A DNA stretch of 64,000 nucleotides from Vibrio sp. SCSIO 43137. GTDB taxonomy: Bacteria > Pseudomonadota > Gammaproteobacteria > Enterobacterales > Vibrionaceae. Position 1 is the stretch's first letter. Each line of letters starts with the position of its first letter. The notes beneath the pieces were generated by a model. It saw nothing but the letters and a program-made list of their open reading frames with translations, was not told the DNA's origin and searched no databases. This document shows, in pieces, positions 55,815-64,000 of this stretch. The stretch is taken from assembly GCF_028201475.1 (NCBI RefSeq), contig NZ_CP116383.1, forward strand, positions 2,480,001-2,544,000, written 5' to 3'. The translations under genes and the position numbers were made by a program.

Positions 55815-56051
55815 ACTCTACCTCCGTCATAGTCCGTTATGTCAGGGAACAAACAGCTCCCTATCTAAATTGTAGCTTGTTGAAACAACTGCACATACTC
55901 GATTCACCTCAAAACAGAGATTCAGATCAACCAATATTCTCTTGTGTAATAAGCATGTTGAGGTTACTCGGGTATATAGGGTATTCTATGCCGATCAATA
56001 TGTATCTGATCAAACCGATCTCACAGTTTCCAAGATAACCGGATTTCATAA

Positions 56052-58625
56052 ATGCAAGAGCAATACAACCCGCAAGAGATTGAACAAAAAGTTCAAAAGC
56101 ACTGGGACGACAGCAAAACTTTTGTCGTCACTGAAGACGCAAGCAAAGAGAAATTTTACTGCCTGTCAATGTTCCCTTACCCGAGTGGCCGACTCCATAT
56201 GGGCCATGTACGTAACTACACCATTGGCGATGTTGTTTCCCGATTCCAGCGACTGCAAGGCAAAAATGTAATGCAGCCTATCGGCTGGGATGCGTTTGGT
56301 CTTCCTGCTGAAAATGCGGCGGTTAAAAACAAAACAGCTCCTGCACCTTGGACCTACGAAAACATCGAATACATGAAAAACCAGCTTAAGCTGCTAGGTT
56401 TTGGCTACGACTGGAACCGTGAGTTCGCAACTTGTACGCCTGAGTACTACCGTTGGGAGCAGGAGTTCTTCACTAAGCTGTACGAAAAAGGTCTGGTTTA
56501 TAAGAAAACCTCTTCCGTTAACTGGTGTCCGAACGACCAGACAGTACTGGCCAACGAGCAGGTAGAAGACGGTCTTTGCTGGCGTTGTGATACTCCGGTT
56601 GAGCAGAAAGAGATCCCTCAGTGGTTTATTAAGATTACCGCTTACGCTCAGGAGCTTCTGGATGAACTGGATAACCTTGATGGTTGGCCTGAAATGGTTA
56701 AAACCATGCAGCGTAACTGGATCGGCCGCTCAGAAGGTGTTGAACTGAAATTTGATGTTGCCGGACAAGCTGATCTTGAAGTGTACACTACCCGCCCTGA
56801 TACTCTGATGGGTGTGACTTACGTAGGTATTGCAGCCGGTCACCCTCTGGCAACAGTAGCGGCTCAGAACAACCCTGAACTTGCTGCCTTTATCGATGAG
56901 TGTAAGAACAACAAAGTCGCTGAAGCTGAACTGGCGACCATGGAAAAGAAAGGCATGGATACCGGCCTGAAAGCTGTTCACCCTCTGAATGGCCGTGAAG
57001 TTCCAATCTATGTAGCTAACTTTGTTCTGATGGATTACGGTACAGGTGCTGTTATGGCAGTACCGGCACATGATCAGCGTGACTATGAGTTCGCCAGCAA
57101 ATATGGTCTGGACATCCTGCCTGTTATTAAGCCGGAAGACGGTTCTGAGCTGGATATTTCAGAAGCAGCTTACACGGAAAAAGGCGTTCTGTTTAACTCT
57201 GGTGAGTTTGACGGACTGAGCTTTAAAGCGGCATTTAATGCTATTGCTGAAAAACTGCAATCTATCTCTAAAGGTAACAAAACCGTTAACTTCCGTCTGC
57301 GCGACTGGGGTGTATCTCGTCAGCGTTACTGGGGTGCACCAATCCCAATGGTAACGACTGAAGATGGTGAAGTTCATCCTGTACCGGCAGATCAACTGCC
57401 TGTTATTCTGCCTGAAGATGTAGTGATGGATGGTGTAACCAGTCCTATCAAGGCAGACAAGAGCTGGGCAGAAACCACGTTTGAAGGCCAGCCGGCACTA
57501 AGAGAAACAGATACCTTTGATACCTTTATGGAATCATCTTGGTACTACGCCCGTTACTGTTCACCACAAGCAGATGAGATGCTGGATTCAGAAGCAGCAA
57601 ACTACTGGCTTCCTGTAGACCAGTATATCGGTGGTATCGAACACGCCTGTATGCATCTTCTTTACTCCCGCTTCTTCCATAAACTGCTTCGTGATGCAGG
57701 AATGGTAACCAGCGACGAGCCGTTTAAGAAGCTGCTATGTCAGGGTATGGTACTGGCTGACGCTTACTACTACACCAATGACAAAGGTGCCAAGATCTGG
57801 GTTTCTCCTGCAGATGTCACTGTTGAGCGTGATGAAAAAGGCCGTATCAGCAAAGCGACTGACAATGAGGGCAACGAAGTTGTACATACAGGTATGACTA
57901 AGATGTCTAAGTCTAAGAACAACGGTATCGACCCGCAGGAAATGGTAGACAAGTACGGCGCGGATACCGTTCGCCTGTTTATGATGTTTGCCTCTCCGGC
58001 TGATATGACTCTTGAATGGCAGGAGTCTGGTGTTGAAGGTGCAAACCGCTTCCTGAAACGCGTCTGGAAACTGGTTCGTGAACACTCAGCGAAAGGGGCG
58101 GTAGAAGCACTGGACAGCAGTGCCCTGACTAGCGACCAGAAAGCACTACGACGCGACGTTCATAAAACCATTGCTAAGGTAACTGACGACATTGAACGCC
58201 GTCAAACCTTCAATACTGCCATTGCAGCGATTATGGAACTGATGAACAAGCTGGCTAAAGCCTCTCAGGAATCTGCTCAGGATCGCGCTATTCTGGACGA
58301 AGCCCTGAAAGCAGTTGTTCGCATGCTTTACCCTATCACTCCGCACATCTCATTTGAACTATGGGAATCGCTGGGTGAAAGCGCTGTCGATACCGCGGTA
58401 TGGCCGCAGGCAGATGACAAGGCGATGGTTGAAGACGAGAAGCTTATCGTGGTTCAGGTTAACGGTAAGCTACGTGCTAAGCTGACTGTGGCTGCAGACG
58501 CAAGCAAAGAGCAGGTTGAAGAGCTTGGCCTTTCAGACGAACACGTTATTAAGTTCACTGAAGGCAAAACCATACGTAAAGTTATCTACGTTCCGGGTAA
58601 ACTTCTGAACATTGTAGCGAACTAA
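56052..58625 (+). CDS. leuS: Leucyl-tRNA synthetase
   Basis: LeuS charges tRNA-Leu, including the seven encoded just upstream. The 857-residue class I enzyme has HMGH (49-52 in [14 protein letters not shown]), the editing domain (about 225-415) and the KMSKS motif in [12 protein letters not shown]. No break or truncation. It is the head of the leuS-lptE-holA series. Confidence 0.98.
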   Translation: MQEQYNPQEIEQKVQKHWDDSKTFVVTEDASKEKFYCLSMFPYPSGRLHMGHVRNYTIGDVVSRFQRLQGKNVMQPIGWDAFGLPAENAAVKNKTAPAPWTYENIEYMKNQLKLLGFGYDWNREFATCTPEYYRWEQEFFTKLYEKGLVYKKTSSVNWCPNDQTVLANEQVEDGLCWRCDTPVEQKEIPQWFIKITAYAQELLDELDNLDGWPEMVKTMQRNWIGRSEGVELKFDVAGQADLEVYTTRPDTLMGVTYVGIAAGHPLATVAAQNNPELAAFIDECKNNKVAEAELATMEKKGMDTGLKAVHPLNGREVPIYVANFVLMDYGTGAVMAVPAHDQRDYEFASKYGLDILPVIKPEDGSELDISEAAYTEKGVLFNSGEFDGLSFKAAFNAIAEKLQSISKGNKTVNFRLRDWGVSRQRYWGAPIPMVTTEDGEVHPVPADQLPVILPEDVVMDGVTSPIKADKSWAETTFEGQPALRETDTFDTFMESSWYYARYCSPQADEMLDSEAANYWLPVDQYIGGIEHACMHLLYSRFFHKLLRDAGMVTSDEPFKKLLCQGMVLADAYYYTNDKGAKIWVSPADVTVERDEKGRISKATDNEGNEVVHTGMTKMSKSKNNGIDPQEMVDKYGADTVRLFMMFASPADMTLEWQESGVEGANRFLKRVWKLVREHSAKGAVEALDSSALTSDQKALRRDVHKTIAKVTDDIERRQTFNTAIAAIMELMNKLAKASQESAQDRAILDEALKAVVRMLYPITPHISFELWESLGESAVDTAVWPQADDKAMVEDEKLIVVQVNGKLRAKLTVAADASKEQVEELGLSDEHVIKFTEGKTIRKVIYVPGKLLNIVAN

Positions 58626-58757
58626 GTTCGCGGTAAATGGTCTTTAAACAGGGTGGAAACACCCTGTTTATATTTATCTAAACTCTGTTAAACCACAAAC
58701 ATCCCTCTGACAGAGGTTAGATAAATACAGACTCAAACGACCAGAGAGTACTTTTTT

Positions 58758-59327
58758 GTGAAACTATTTTCTTTCAAATCAAGCATTAAAACAGTTCTGA
58801 TCCTTCTTCTAGCTTCCACAGTATCAGCTTGTGGATTCCACCTGCGCGGAAATTATCTGGTACCAGCTGAAATTTCAGAGGTTTCGCTTACCAGCTTTGA
58901 CCAGTACAGCAAGCTTACCCGCGACGTTGCTTCGCAGCTGAGACTCAATGATATTGAAATTGTTGCACCCTCTGAAACCGTACCTAATATCCACCTTGTG
59001 AGTGAAGGCGTTGGTGAAAGGACCTTATCCCTGTACCAGAACGCCCGTGCCGCTGAGAAGCAGCTGACTTATACCTCCTCTTTCCGCGTGACCATACCTG
59101 AACGCGGCACCAAGGTTTACTCTACAACGGTTACCCGTAACTATCTTGATAACCCACGTACCGCACTGGCAAAATCCGTTGAACGCGAGTTGATTGTTGA
59201 TGAGATGCGCGAGCAGGCATCAGTTCAGATACTGCGCCAGATGGCAAGAATTAAGGCCGAGCTGATTAACAAGCTGACGGAAGAAGAGTTAGTGGCGGAA
59301 ACAGAAAATACGGTGAAGGTACACTAA
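58758..59327 (+). CDS. lptE: LPS-assembly lipoprotein LptE
   Basis: LptE plugs the LptD barrel that inserts lipopolysaccharide into the outer membrane. The start is GTG 58758. The lipobox is VSACGFHLRG with Cys 25. The 189-residue length and the GFHLRG opening are typical. It lies between leuS and holA, as in E. coli. Confidence 0.95.
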   Translation: MKLFSFKSSIKTVLILLLASTVSACGFHLRGNYLVPAEISEVSLTSFDQYSKLTRDVASQLRLNDIEIVAPSETVPNIHLVSEGVGERTLSLYQNARAAEKQLTYTSSFRVTIPERGTKVYSTTVTRNYLDNPRTALAKSVERELIVDEMREQASVQILRQMARIKAELINKLTEEELVAETENTVKVH

Positions 59328-59336
59328 GTTTATCTG

Positions 59337-60374
59337 ATGCGAGTTTTTGCCGATAAATTAGCCGACCACCTGAGCCGGCAACTTAAACAGATTTACCTTG
59401 TCTTCGGCAATGAACCTCTGCTGCTTCAGGAGAGCCGTGACGCCATTATTGAGGTAGCGCGCAGCAATGGATTTCTGGAGAAGCAGACCTTCAGCGTAGA
59501 CAACTCCCTGAACTGGAATGAAGTATTTGAGTGCTGCAATACCCTCAGTCTGTTCTCTTCCCGCCAGATTATTGAACTAGAAGTTCCGGAAAACGGCATC
59601 AATGCTGCGGCATCAAAATCTTTGCTGGAGCTTTCAGAGCAACTCAATCCGGATATTCTTCTGTTGATCTGCGGCCAGAAACTGACCCGTCAGCAGGAAA
59701 ATGCCAAATGGTTTAAGAGTTTGAATCAATCTGGTATCTGGGTAAGTTGCCTGACACCGGATATCCAGAGGCTTCCTCAGTTTGTTCAGTCCCGCTGCCG
59801 GCAACTAAACCTTGTTCCGGACCGAGAAGCACTGCAGATGCTGGCACAATGGCACGAAGGCAATCTGCTGGCGCTGAAACAGAGCCTGGACAAACTTGCC
59901 CTGCTCTACCCCGACGGGCAGTTAACCCTGCTAAGGGTGGAACAGGCGCTCAGTCGTCACAACCACTACACCCCTTTTCAGTGGATGGATGCCCTGCTGG
60001 CCGGAAAAGCTCACCGTGCACAACGAATACTAAATCAGCTTGAACAGGAAGGTGTCGAGCCAGTCATTCTTATCCGCACCCTGCAAAAAGAACTGCAGCT
60101 TCTGATTACCCTAAAAAGTGAGAGTGCGACTGTTCCGGCCGGACAATTATTTGATAAGTTCCGCATCTGGCAAAACAAGCGCCCCCTATACAATGCCAGT
60201 TTACAGAGACTATCTGTATCTAGCCTTAAACAACTTATCGGTCAGTTGGGCAAAGCAGAAATACTGGTAAAAACTCAGTATGATCAATCATGCTGGCCGC
60301 TGCTTAGTCAGATCTCGCTTCAGTTTTGCTCAGCCAGTGCCCCGATAGCCGGCAACTACCCTATTCACAGCTAA
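59337..60374 (+). CDS. holA: DNA polymerase III subunit delta
   Basis: HolA is the delta subunit of the clamp loader and opens the beta clamp. The 345 residues include the typical N-terminal QIYLVFGNEPLLLQESRDAI and the three-domain layout. It follows lptE by 9 bp. Confidence 0.95.
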   Translation: MRVFADKLADHLSRQLKQIYLVFGNEPLLLQESRDAIIEVARSNGFLEKQTFSVDNSLNWNEVFECCNTLSLFSSRQIIELEVPENGINAAASKSLLELSEQLNPDILLLICGQKLTRQQENAKWFKSLNQSGIWVSCLTPDIQRLPQFVQSRCRQLNLVPDREALQMLAQWHEGNLLALKQSLDKLALLYPDGQLTLLRVEQALSRHNHYTPFQWMDALLAGKAHRAQRILNQLEQEGVEPVILIRTLQKELQLLITLKSESATVPAGQLFDKFRIWQNKRPLYNASLQRLSVSSLKQLIGQLGKAEILVKTQYDQSCWPLLSQISLQFCSASAPIAGNYPIHS

Positions 60375-60427
60375 ACAGTGATATACTTCACTAAGATCTG
60401 AAAAACAATGATTTAACGAGGTTACCC

Positions 60428-60745
60428 TTGCAAACTGATGAGCTAAAAAAATTTCTGGCTGATAAAGCCGACGACATGAAAGCAGAAGATATTGTCACTA
60501 TCGATGTTATCGGTAAATCCAGTGTTACAGATTACATGGTGATCTGTACCGGCACATCAAAACGTCATGTCACTTCTATTGCAGATAATGTCGCAACCGA
60601 AGCTAAAAATGTTGGCTTAACACCTTACGGCGTTGACGGTGAAAACGAGGGCGAATGGGTTGTTCTGGATATGGGTAATGTGATGGTTCATGTTATGCAG
60701 GAAGAGCAGAGAGAACTTTATCAACTGGAAAAGCTCTGGAGCTAA
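60428..60745 (+). CDS. rsfS: Ribosomal silencing factor RsfS
   Basis: RsfS binds L14 and stops subunit joining in poor conditions. The 105-residue protein starts at TTG ([18 protein letters not shown]), with GAGG upstream. It has the family core [20 protein letters not shown] and ends in LYQLEKLWS. It overlaps no gene but is only 3 bp before rlmH. Confidence 0.96.
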   Translation: MQTDELKKFLADKADDMKAEDIVTIDVIGKSSVTDYMVICTGTSKRHVTSIADNVATEAKNVGLTPYGVDGENEGEWVVLDMGNVMVHVMQEEQRELYQLEKLWS

Positions 60746-60748
60746 TCG

Positions 60749-61219
60749 TTGAAAATTCAGCTAATTGCCGTCGGCACTAAAATGCCCAAATGGGTAGAAG
60801 AAGGTTTTCAGGAGTATCGCCGCAGATTTCCTCACGATATGCCTCTCGATCTGATAGAAATCCCGGCAGGTAAAAGAGGTAAGAATGCCGACATTGCCAG
60901 AATTCTTCAGAAAGAAGGCGATGCCATGCTGGCCGCTGTACCTAAAGGCAACCGTATTGTTACTCTGGATATTCCCGGTAAACGCTGGGATACAGAACAG
61001 CTGGCCGGACAGCTGGAACAATGGAAGTTAGACGCAAGGGACGTCTCTATCTTGATCGGCGGACCTGAAGGGCTCTCTCCTGCCTGTAAAGCGGCAGCCG
61101 ATCAGAGCTGGTCTTTATCTCCTTTAACCCTTCCCCACCCTCTAGTCCGGGTTGTTATGGCAGAAAGCCTGTACCGGGCTTGGAGTATTACGGCTAACCA
61201 CCCTTATCACAGAGAATAA
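60749..61219 (+). CDS. rlmH: 23S rRNA (pseudouridine1915-N3)-methyltransferase RlmH
   Basis: RlmH is a SPOUT enzyme that methylates pseudouridine 1915 of 23S rRNA. The 156-residue protein starts at TTG with GGAG 8 bases upstream. The SAM-binding knot motif [10 protein letters not shown] and the end [17 protein letters not shown] are conserved. It lies between rsfS and mrdA as in E. coli. Confidence 0.97.
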   Translation: MKIQLIAVGTKMPKWVEEGFQEYRRRFPHDMPLDLIEIPAGKRGKNADIARILQKEGDAMLAAVPKGNRIVTLDIPGKRWDTEQLAGQLEQWKLDARDVSILIGGPEGLSPACKAAADQSWSLSPLTLPHPLVRVVMAESLYRAWSITANHPYHRE

Positions 61220-61225
61220 GCGGGC

Positions 61226-63109
61226 ATGAAGCGACAACGCACTCAGATTCGGGATCACCATGTTGAAGCTATGCTATTTAAAAGCAGAGCCGTTATCTCA
61301 TTTGTAGGTATTATATTTATGATTGGCTTGTTAATAGCCAATCTATATAACATTCAGGTTAATCAGTTTCAGGACTACAAAACCCGTTCTAATGAAAACC
61401 GAATCAAAGTGGTTCCTATTGCGCCAAACCGCGGATTAATCTACGACAGACACGGTAAAATTCTGGCGGAGAACCGGCCTGTCTATAATCTGGAGCTTAT
61501 TCCGGAAAAAATTAAAGATATCGATGAGACTATTGTCCGTTTACAACAGATCCTCGAGATATCACCGGAGAAAATCGCCAGTTTCAATAAAGAGAAAAGG
61601 CGTTCACGCCGCTTTAAGTCTGTGCCTTTGCTGACACAGTTAACAGAAGAGCAAGTCGCCATTTTTTCGGTAAATCAATACCGTTTCCCGGGAGTAGAAG
61701 TTACCGCTAAGCTGAAACGCTACTACCCTTATGGCTCAGCCCTTACCCATGTTCTCGGTTATGTATCGCGCATCAATGATATTGATATGCGCCGCCTTGT
61801 CAGGGAAGAGAAAGACAGCAACTATCAGGCAACCCATGATATCGGCAAACTGGGCATTGAGCGTTATTACGAAGACCTTCTGCACGGCATCGCGGGTTAT
61901 CAGGAAGTGGAAGTTAATAGTCGTGGGCGTATTATCCGTACCCTGAAGTATGTCCCGCCGGTACCCGGTAAAGATCTGGTACTGAATCTGGATATCGACC
62001 TCCAGCTCTATCTGTACCGCCTGCTCGACAACCGGCGTGGCGCGGCTGTGGTTCTGGATCCAAAAGACAACGGTATTCTGGCTATGGTTTCTACACCCAG
62101 CTATGATCCGAACGCTTTTGTCCAAGGCATCTCAGGCAAAGCTTATAAGAAGCTGCTGGATGACAAGAATCGCCCTCTGGTAAACCGAACCACGTTAGGT
62201 ATCTATCCTCCGGCATCTACCGTAAAGCCATTTATCGCCGTTGCGGCACTGCAGGAAGAGGTGGTTACCCCTTATACCACACGTAATGACCCCGGATTCT
62301 GGAAGATTCCTAACTCCAAAACCAAGCCATTCCGCGACTGGCTTCGCTGGGGACATGGCCGGGTCAACATTACTCAGTCTATCGAAGAGTCGGTAGATAC
62401 TTTCTTCTATCAGGTTGCTTATGATCTAGGGATTGACCGTCTCTCCACATGGATGATGAAGTTTGGTTTTGGTGACTTTACCGGCATCGATATATTCGAA
62501 GAGAGTAAGGCCAATATGCCAACCCGTGAATGGAAGATGAGCCGTCACAGAACACCTTGGTATCAGGGTGATACCATTCCCGTGGGTATTGGTCAGGGTT
62601 ACTGGACAGCAACCCCAATGCAGATAGCGAAAGCGACTTCGGTTGTGGTTAACCGCGGTAAGGTTATTGCCCCTCACCTGCTAAGGGCAACCGTTGATAA
62701 TAACCAGCCCCTTTCTACCCAACAACTGGTTCCGGTAGAGACCTATCCGCCAATTACCAATGTGCCGGATAAATTCTGGGACATATCAGTACGTGGGATG
62801 AATCTGGTCAACCACGGTAAGAAAGGTACCGCCAGACGTGCTTTCCAGAAGCTTGGCTATCAAAGTGCCGGTAAGTCAGGTACCGCTCAGGTCTTCGGCC
62901 TGAAAGAGGACGAAGAGTACGATGCCGAACAGATTGCAGAACACCTGAGGGACCACGCCCTGTTTACCGGCTTCGCTCCGGTAAAAGATCCGCAGGTTAT
63001 TGCCACCATAGTACTGGAAAACGCCGGTGGCGGTTCAACCAACGGTGCACCTGTAGTACGTAAGATTTTTGATAAAGTCATCCTGAACAAAGAAGATAAG
63101 GCAGAGTAG
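61226..63109 (+). CDS. mrdA: Penicillin-binding protein 2
   Basis: PBP2 is the rod-complex transpeptidase for lateral wall growth. The 627 residues include one N-terminal TM (about 22-42), the dimerisation domain, and the transpeptidase domain with S331xxK334 (PPASTVKPF), SVD and KSGTA motifs. It follows rlmH by 6 bp and is coupled to mrdB. Confidence 0.97.
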   Translation: MKRQRTQIRDHHVEAMLFKSRAVISFVGIIFMIGLLIANLYNIQVNQFQDYKTRSNENRIKVVPIAPNRGLIYDRHGKILAENRPVYNLELIPEKIKDIDETIVRLQQILEISPEKIASFNKEKRRSRRFKSVPLLTQLTEEQVAIFSVNQYRFPGVEVTAKLKRYYPYGSALTHVLGYVSRINDIDMRRLVREEKDSNYQATHDIGKLGIERYYEDLLHGIAGYQEVEVNSRGRIIRTLKYVPPVPGKDLVLNLDIDLQLYLYRLLDNRRGAAVVLDPKDNGILAMVSTPSYDPNAFVQGISGKAYKKLLDDKNRPLVNRTTLGIYPPASTVKPFIAVAALQEEVVTPYTTRNDPGFWKIPNSKTKPFRDWLRWGHGRVNITQSIEESVDTFFYQVAYDLGIDRLSTWMMKFGFGDFTGIDIFEESKANMPTREWKMSRHRTPWYQGDTIPVGIGQGYWTATPMQIAKATSVVVNRGKVIAPHLLRATVDNNQPLSTQQLVPVETYPPITNVPDKFWDISVRGMNLVNHGKKGTARRAFQKLGYQSAGKSGTAQVFGLKEDEEYDAEQIAEHLRDHALFTGFAPVKDPQVIATIVLENAGGGSTNGAPVVRKIFDKVILNKEDKAE

Positions 63110-63112
63110 AAA

Positions 63113-64000
63113 ATGAAACTGGACCCCTCTACAGGTAAAAGTCGCGTCTTTTTCGAACGCTTTCATATCGACCTGCCTCTGATGCTTGGCTTGCTGACTA
63201 TGATGCTGTTCGGGCTGGTAATCATGTACAGTGCCAGCGGGCAGAGCATGGCGATGATGGATCGTCAGGCGATGCGTATGATTATGGCCGTAGGGGTAAT
63301 GATCGTACTGGCGCAAATATCGCCACGAACCTATGAAGCCTTTGCCCCCTTTCTGTTTGTGGTCGGAGTCGCCCTGCTGTTCGGGGTGCTGTTTTTTGGC
63401 GAAGCCTCAAAAGGCGCGCAGCGCTGGCTGAATCTGGGCTTTGTCCGTTTCCAGCCTTCAGAGCTGCTTAAGCTGGCGGTTCCGCTTATGGTGGCACGTT
63501 ACATAGGCAGAAAACCACTTCCGCCTAGCTTTAAAACCCTGTTTATCTCTCTGGTTATGGTCGGTGTTCCAACCATACTGATTGCTAAACAACCGGATCT
63601 CGGCACCTCAATACTGATCGCTGCATCAGGGATTTTCGTTATCTTTCTGGCTGGTATCAGCTGGAAAATCATCTTTGCCGCCGCCTGTGCCGTAGGCGCC
63701 TTTGCCCCTGTGCTCTGGTTCTTTCTTATGCGCGAATATCAAAAGGTGCGGGTGAGAACCCTGTTTAACCCTGAATCGGATCCGCTGGGAGCCGGTTATC
63801 ATATCATTCAGAGTAAAATTGCCATAGGTTCAGGCGGTCTGACCGGGAAAGGCTGGCTACATGGCACTCAGTCACAGCTGGAGTTCCTTCCGGAAAGGCA
63901 TACGGACTTTATTTTCGCCGTTATTGCTGAAGAGTGGGGCATGATAGGTGTTCTTGGTCTGCTGGCACTGTATCTGTTTATTATTGGTCGCGGTCTGTTT
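63113..64000 (+). CDS. mrdB: Rod-shape peptidoglycan polymerase RodA (3' end outside window)
   Basis: RodA is the SEDS-family glycosyltransferase partner of PBP2. The frame from ATG 63113 ([20 protein letters not shown]) is open for 296 codons to the edge; about 75 residues are missing. Several TM segments and the SEDS stretches [20 protein letters not shown] and [20 protein letters not shown] are visible. It starts 3 bp after mrdA. Confidence 0.96.
   Translation, partial: MKLDPSTGKSRVFFERFHIDLPLMLGLLTMMLFGLVIMYSASGQSMAMMDRQAMRMIMAVGVMIVLAQISPRTYEAFAPFLFVVGVALLFGVLFFGEASKGAQRWLNLGFVRFQPSELLKLAVPLMVARYIGRKPLPPSFKTLFISLVMVGVPTILIAKQPDLGTSILIAASGIFVIFLAGISWKIIFAAACAVGAFAPVLWFFLMREYQKVRVRTLFNPESDPLGAGYHIIQSKIAIGSGGLTGKGWLHGTQSQLEFLPERHTDFIFAVIAEEWGMIGVLGLLALYLFIIGRGLF

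Noticed and set aside
55942..56271. Frame of 109 aa overlapping the leuS start
   Set aside because: It conflicts with the well-supported leuS start and is a shifted-frame shadow.

Overview
This window is chromosomal DNA from a member of the Vibrionaceae, most likely the genus Vibrio. The polar flagellar rod/hook locus is flanked by paralogous flagellins. The Vibrio-type accessory flagellar genes flgO, flgP and flgT are present. The gene order flgA-flgM-flgN-flgPO-flgT, then gltX and copA, and the hemA-prfA and lolB-ispE-prs blocks are those I know from Vibrio cholerae and its relatives. No species can be named from sequence alone.

Layout. (1) 1-21963 is the flagellar and chemotaxis region: two flagellins (one cut by the window edge), flgL, flgK, flgJ, flgI, flgH, flgG, flgF, flgE, flgD, flgC, flgB, cheR and cheV on the minus strand; flgA, flgM and flgN on the plus strand; flgP and flgO (minus), flgT (plus) and a NIT-domain chemoreceptor (minus). 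Readable sigma54 (-24/-12) promoters precede flgB, flgF, flgK and the flaA-like flagellin. Readable sigma28 promoters precede flgM and the second flagellin, so the transcriptional hierarchy can be read from the DNA. (2) 22145-24492 holds a tRNA-Arg, an orphan protein with possible AP2-like repeats, and an IS4-family element. The element sits in the hairpin of a former terminator and has a clear 12-bp target duplication. (3) 24519-33930 holds gltX, a copper ATPase with a CueR-type promoter, a TraB/GumN protein, an MviM-like oxidoreductase, a tRNA-Pro surrounded by decayed copies of itself, a DUF3149 micro-protein, smrA, rluF and ybaK. (4) 34013-45844 holds a nucleotidase lipoprotein, the compact hemA-prfA-prmC-sirB2-sirB1-kdsA operon, and lolB-ispE-prs-pth-ychF. 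(5) 46081-48033 is a 15-gene Met/Leu/Gln tRNA array with pseudo-tRNA remnants. (6) 48240-64000 holds ubiF, miaB, ybeZ (frameshifted), ybeY, corC, lnt, ybeL, leuS, lptE, holA, rsfS, rlmH, mrdA and mrdB (cut by the window edge).

Most of the window is conserved core genome. I saw no CRISPR array, prophage or new defence system. The points most worth a second look are the IS4 insertion and the terminators built into its ends, the one-base frameshift in ybeZ/phoH, the decaying and expanding tRNA loci, the separate sigma54 promoter plus terminator between flgE and flgF, and the orphan two-repeat protein beside tRNA-Arg.
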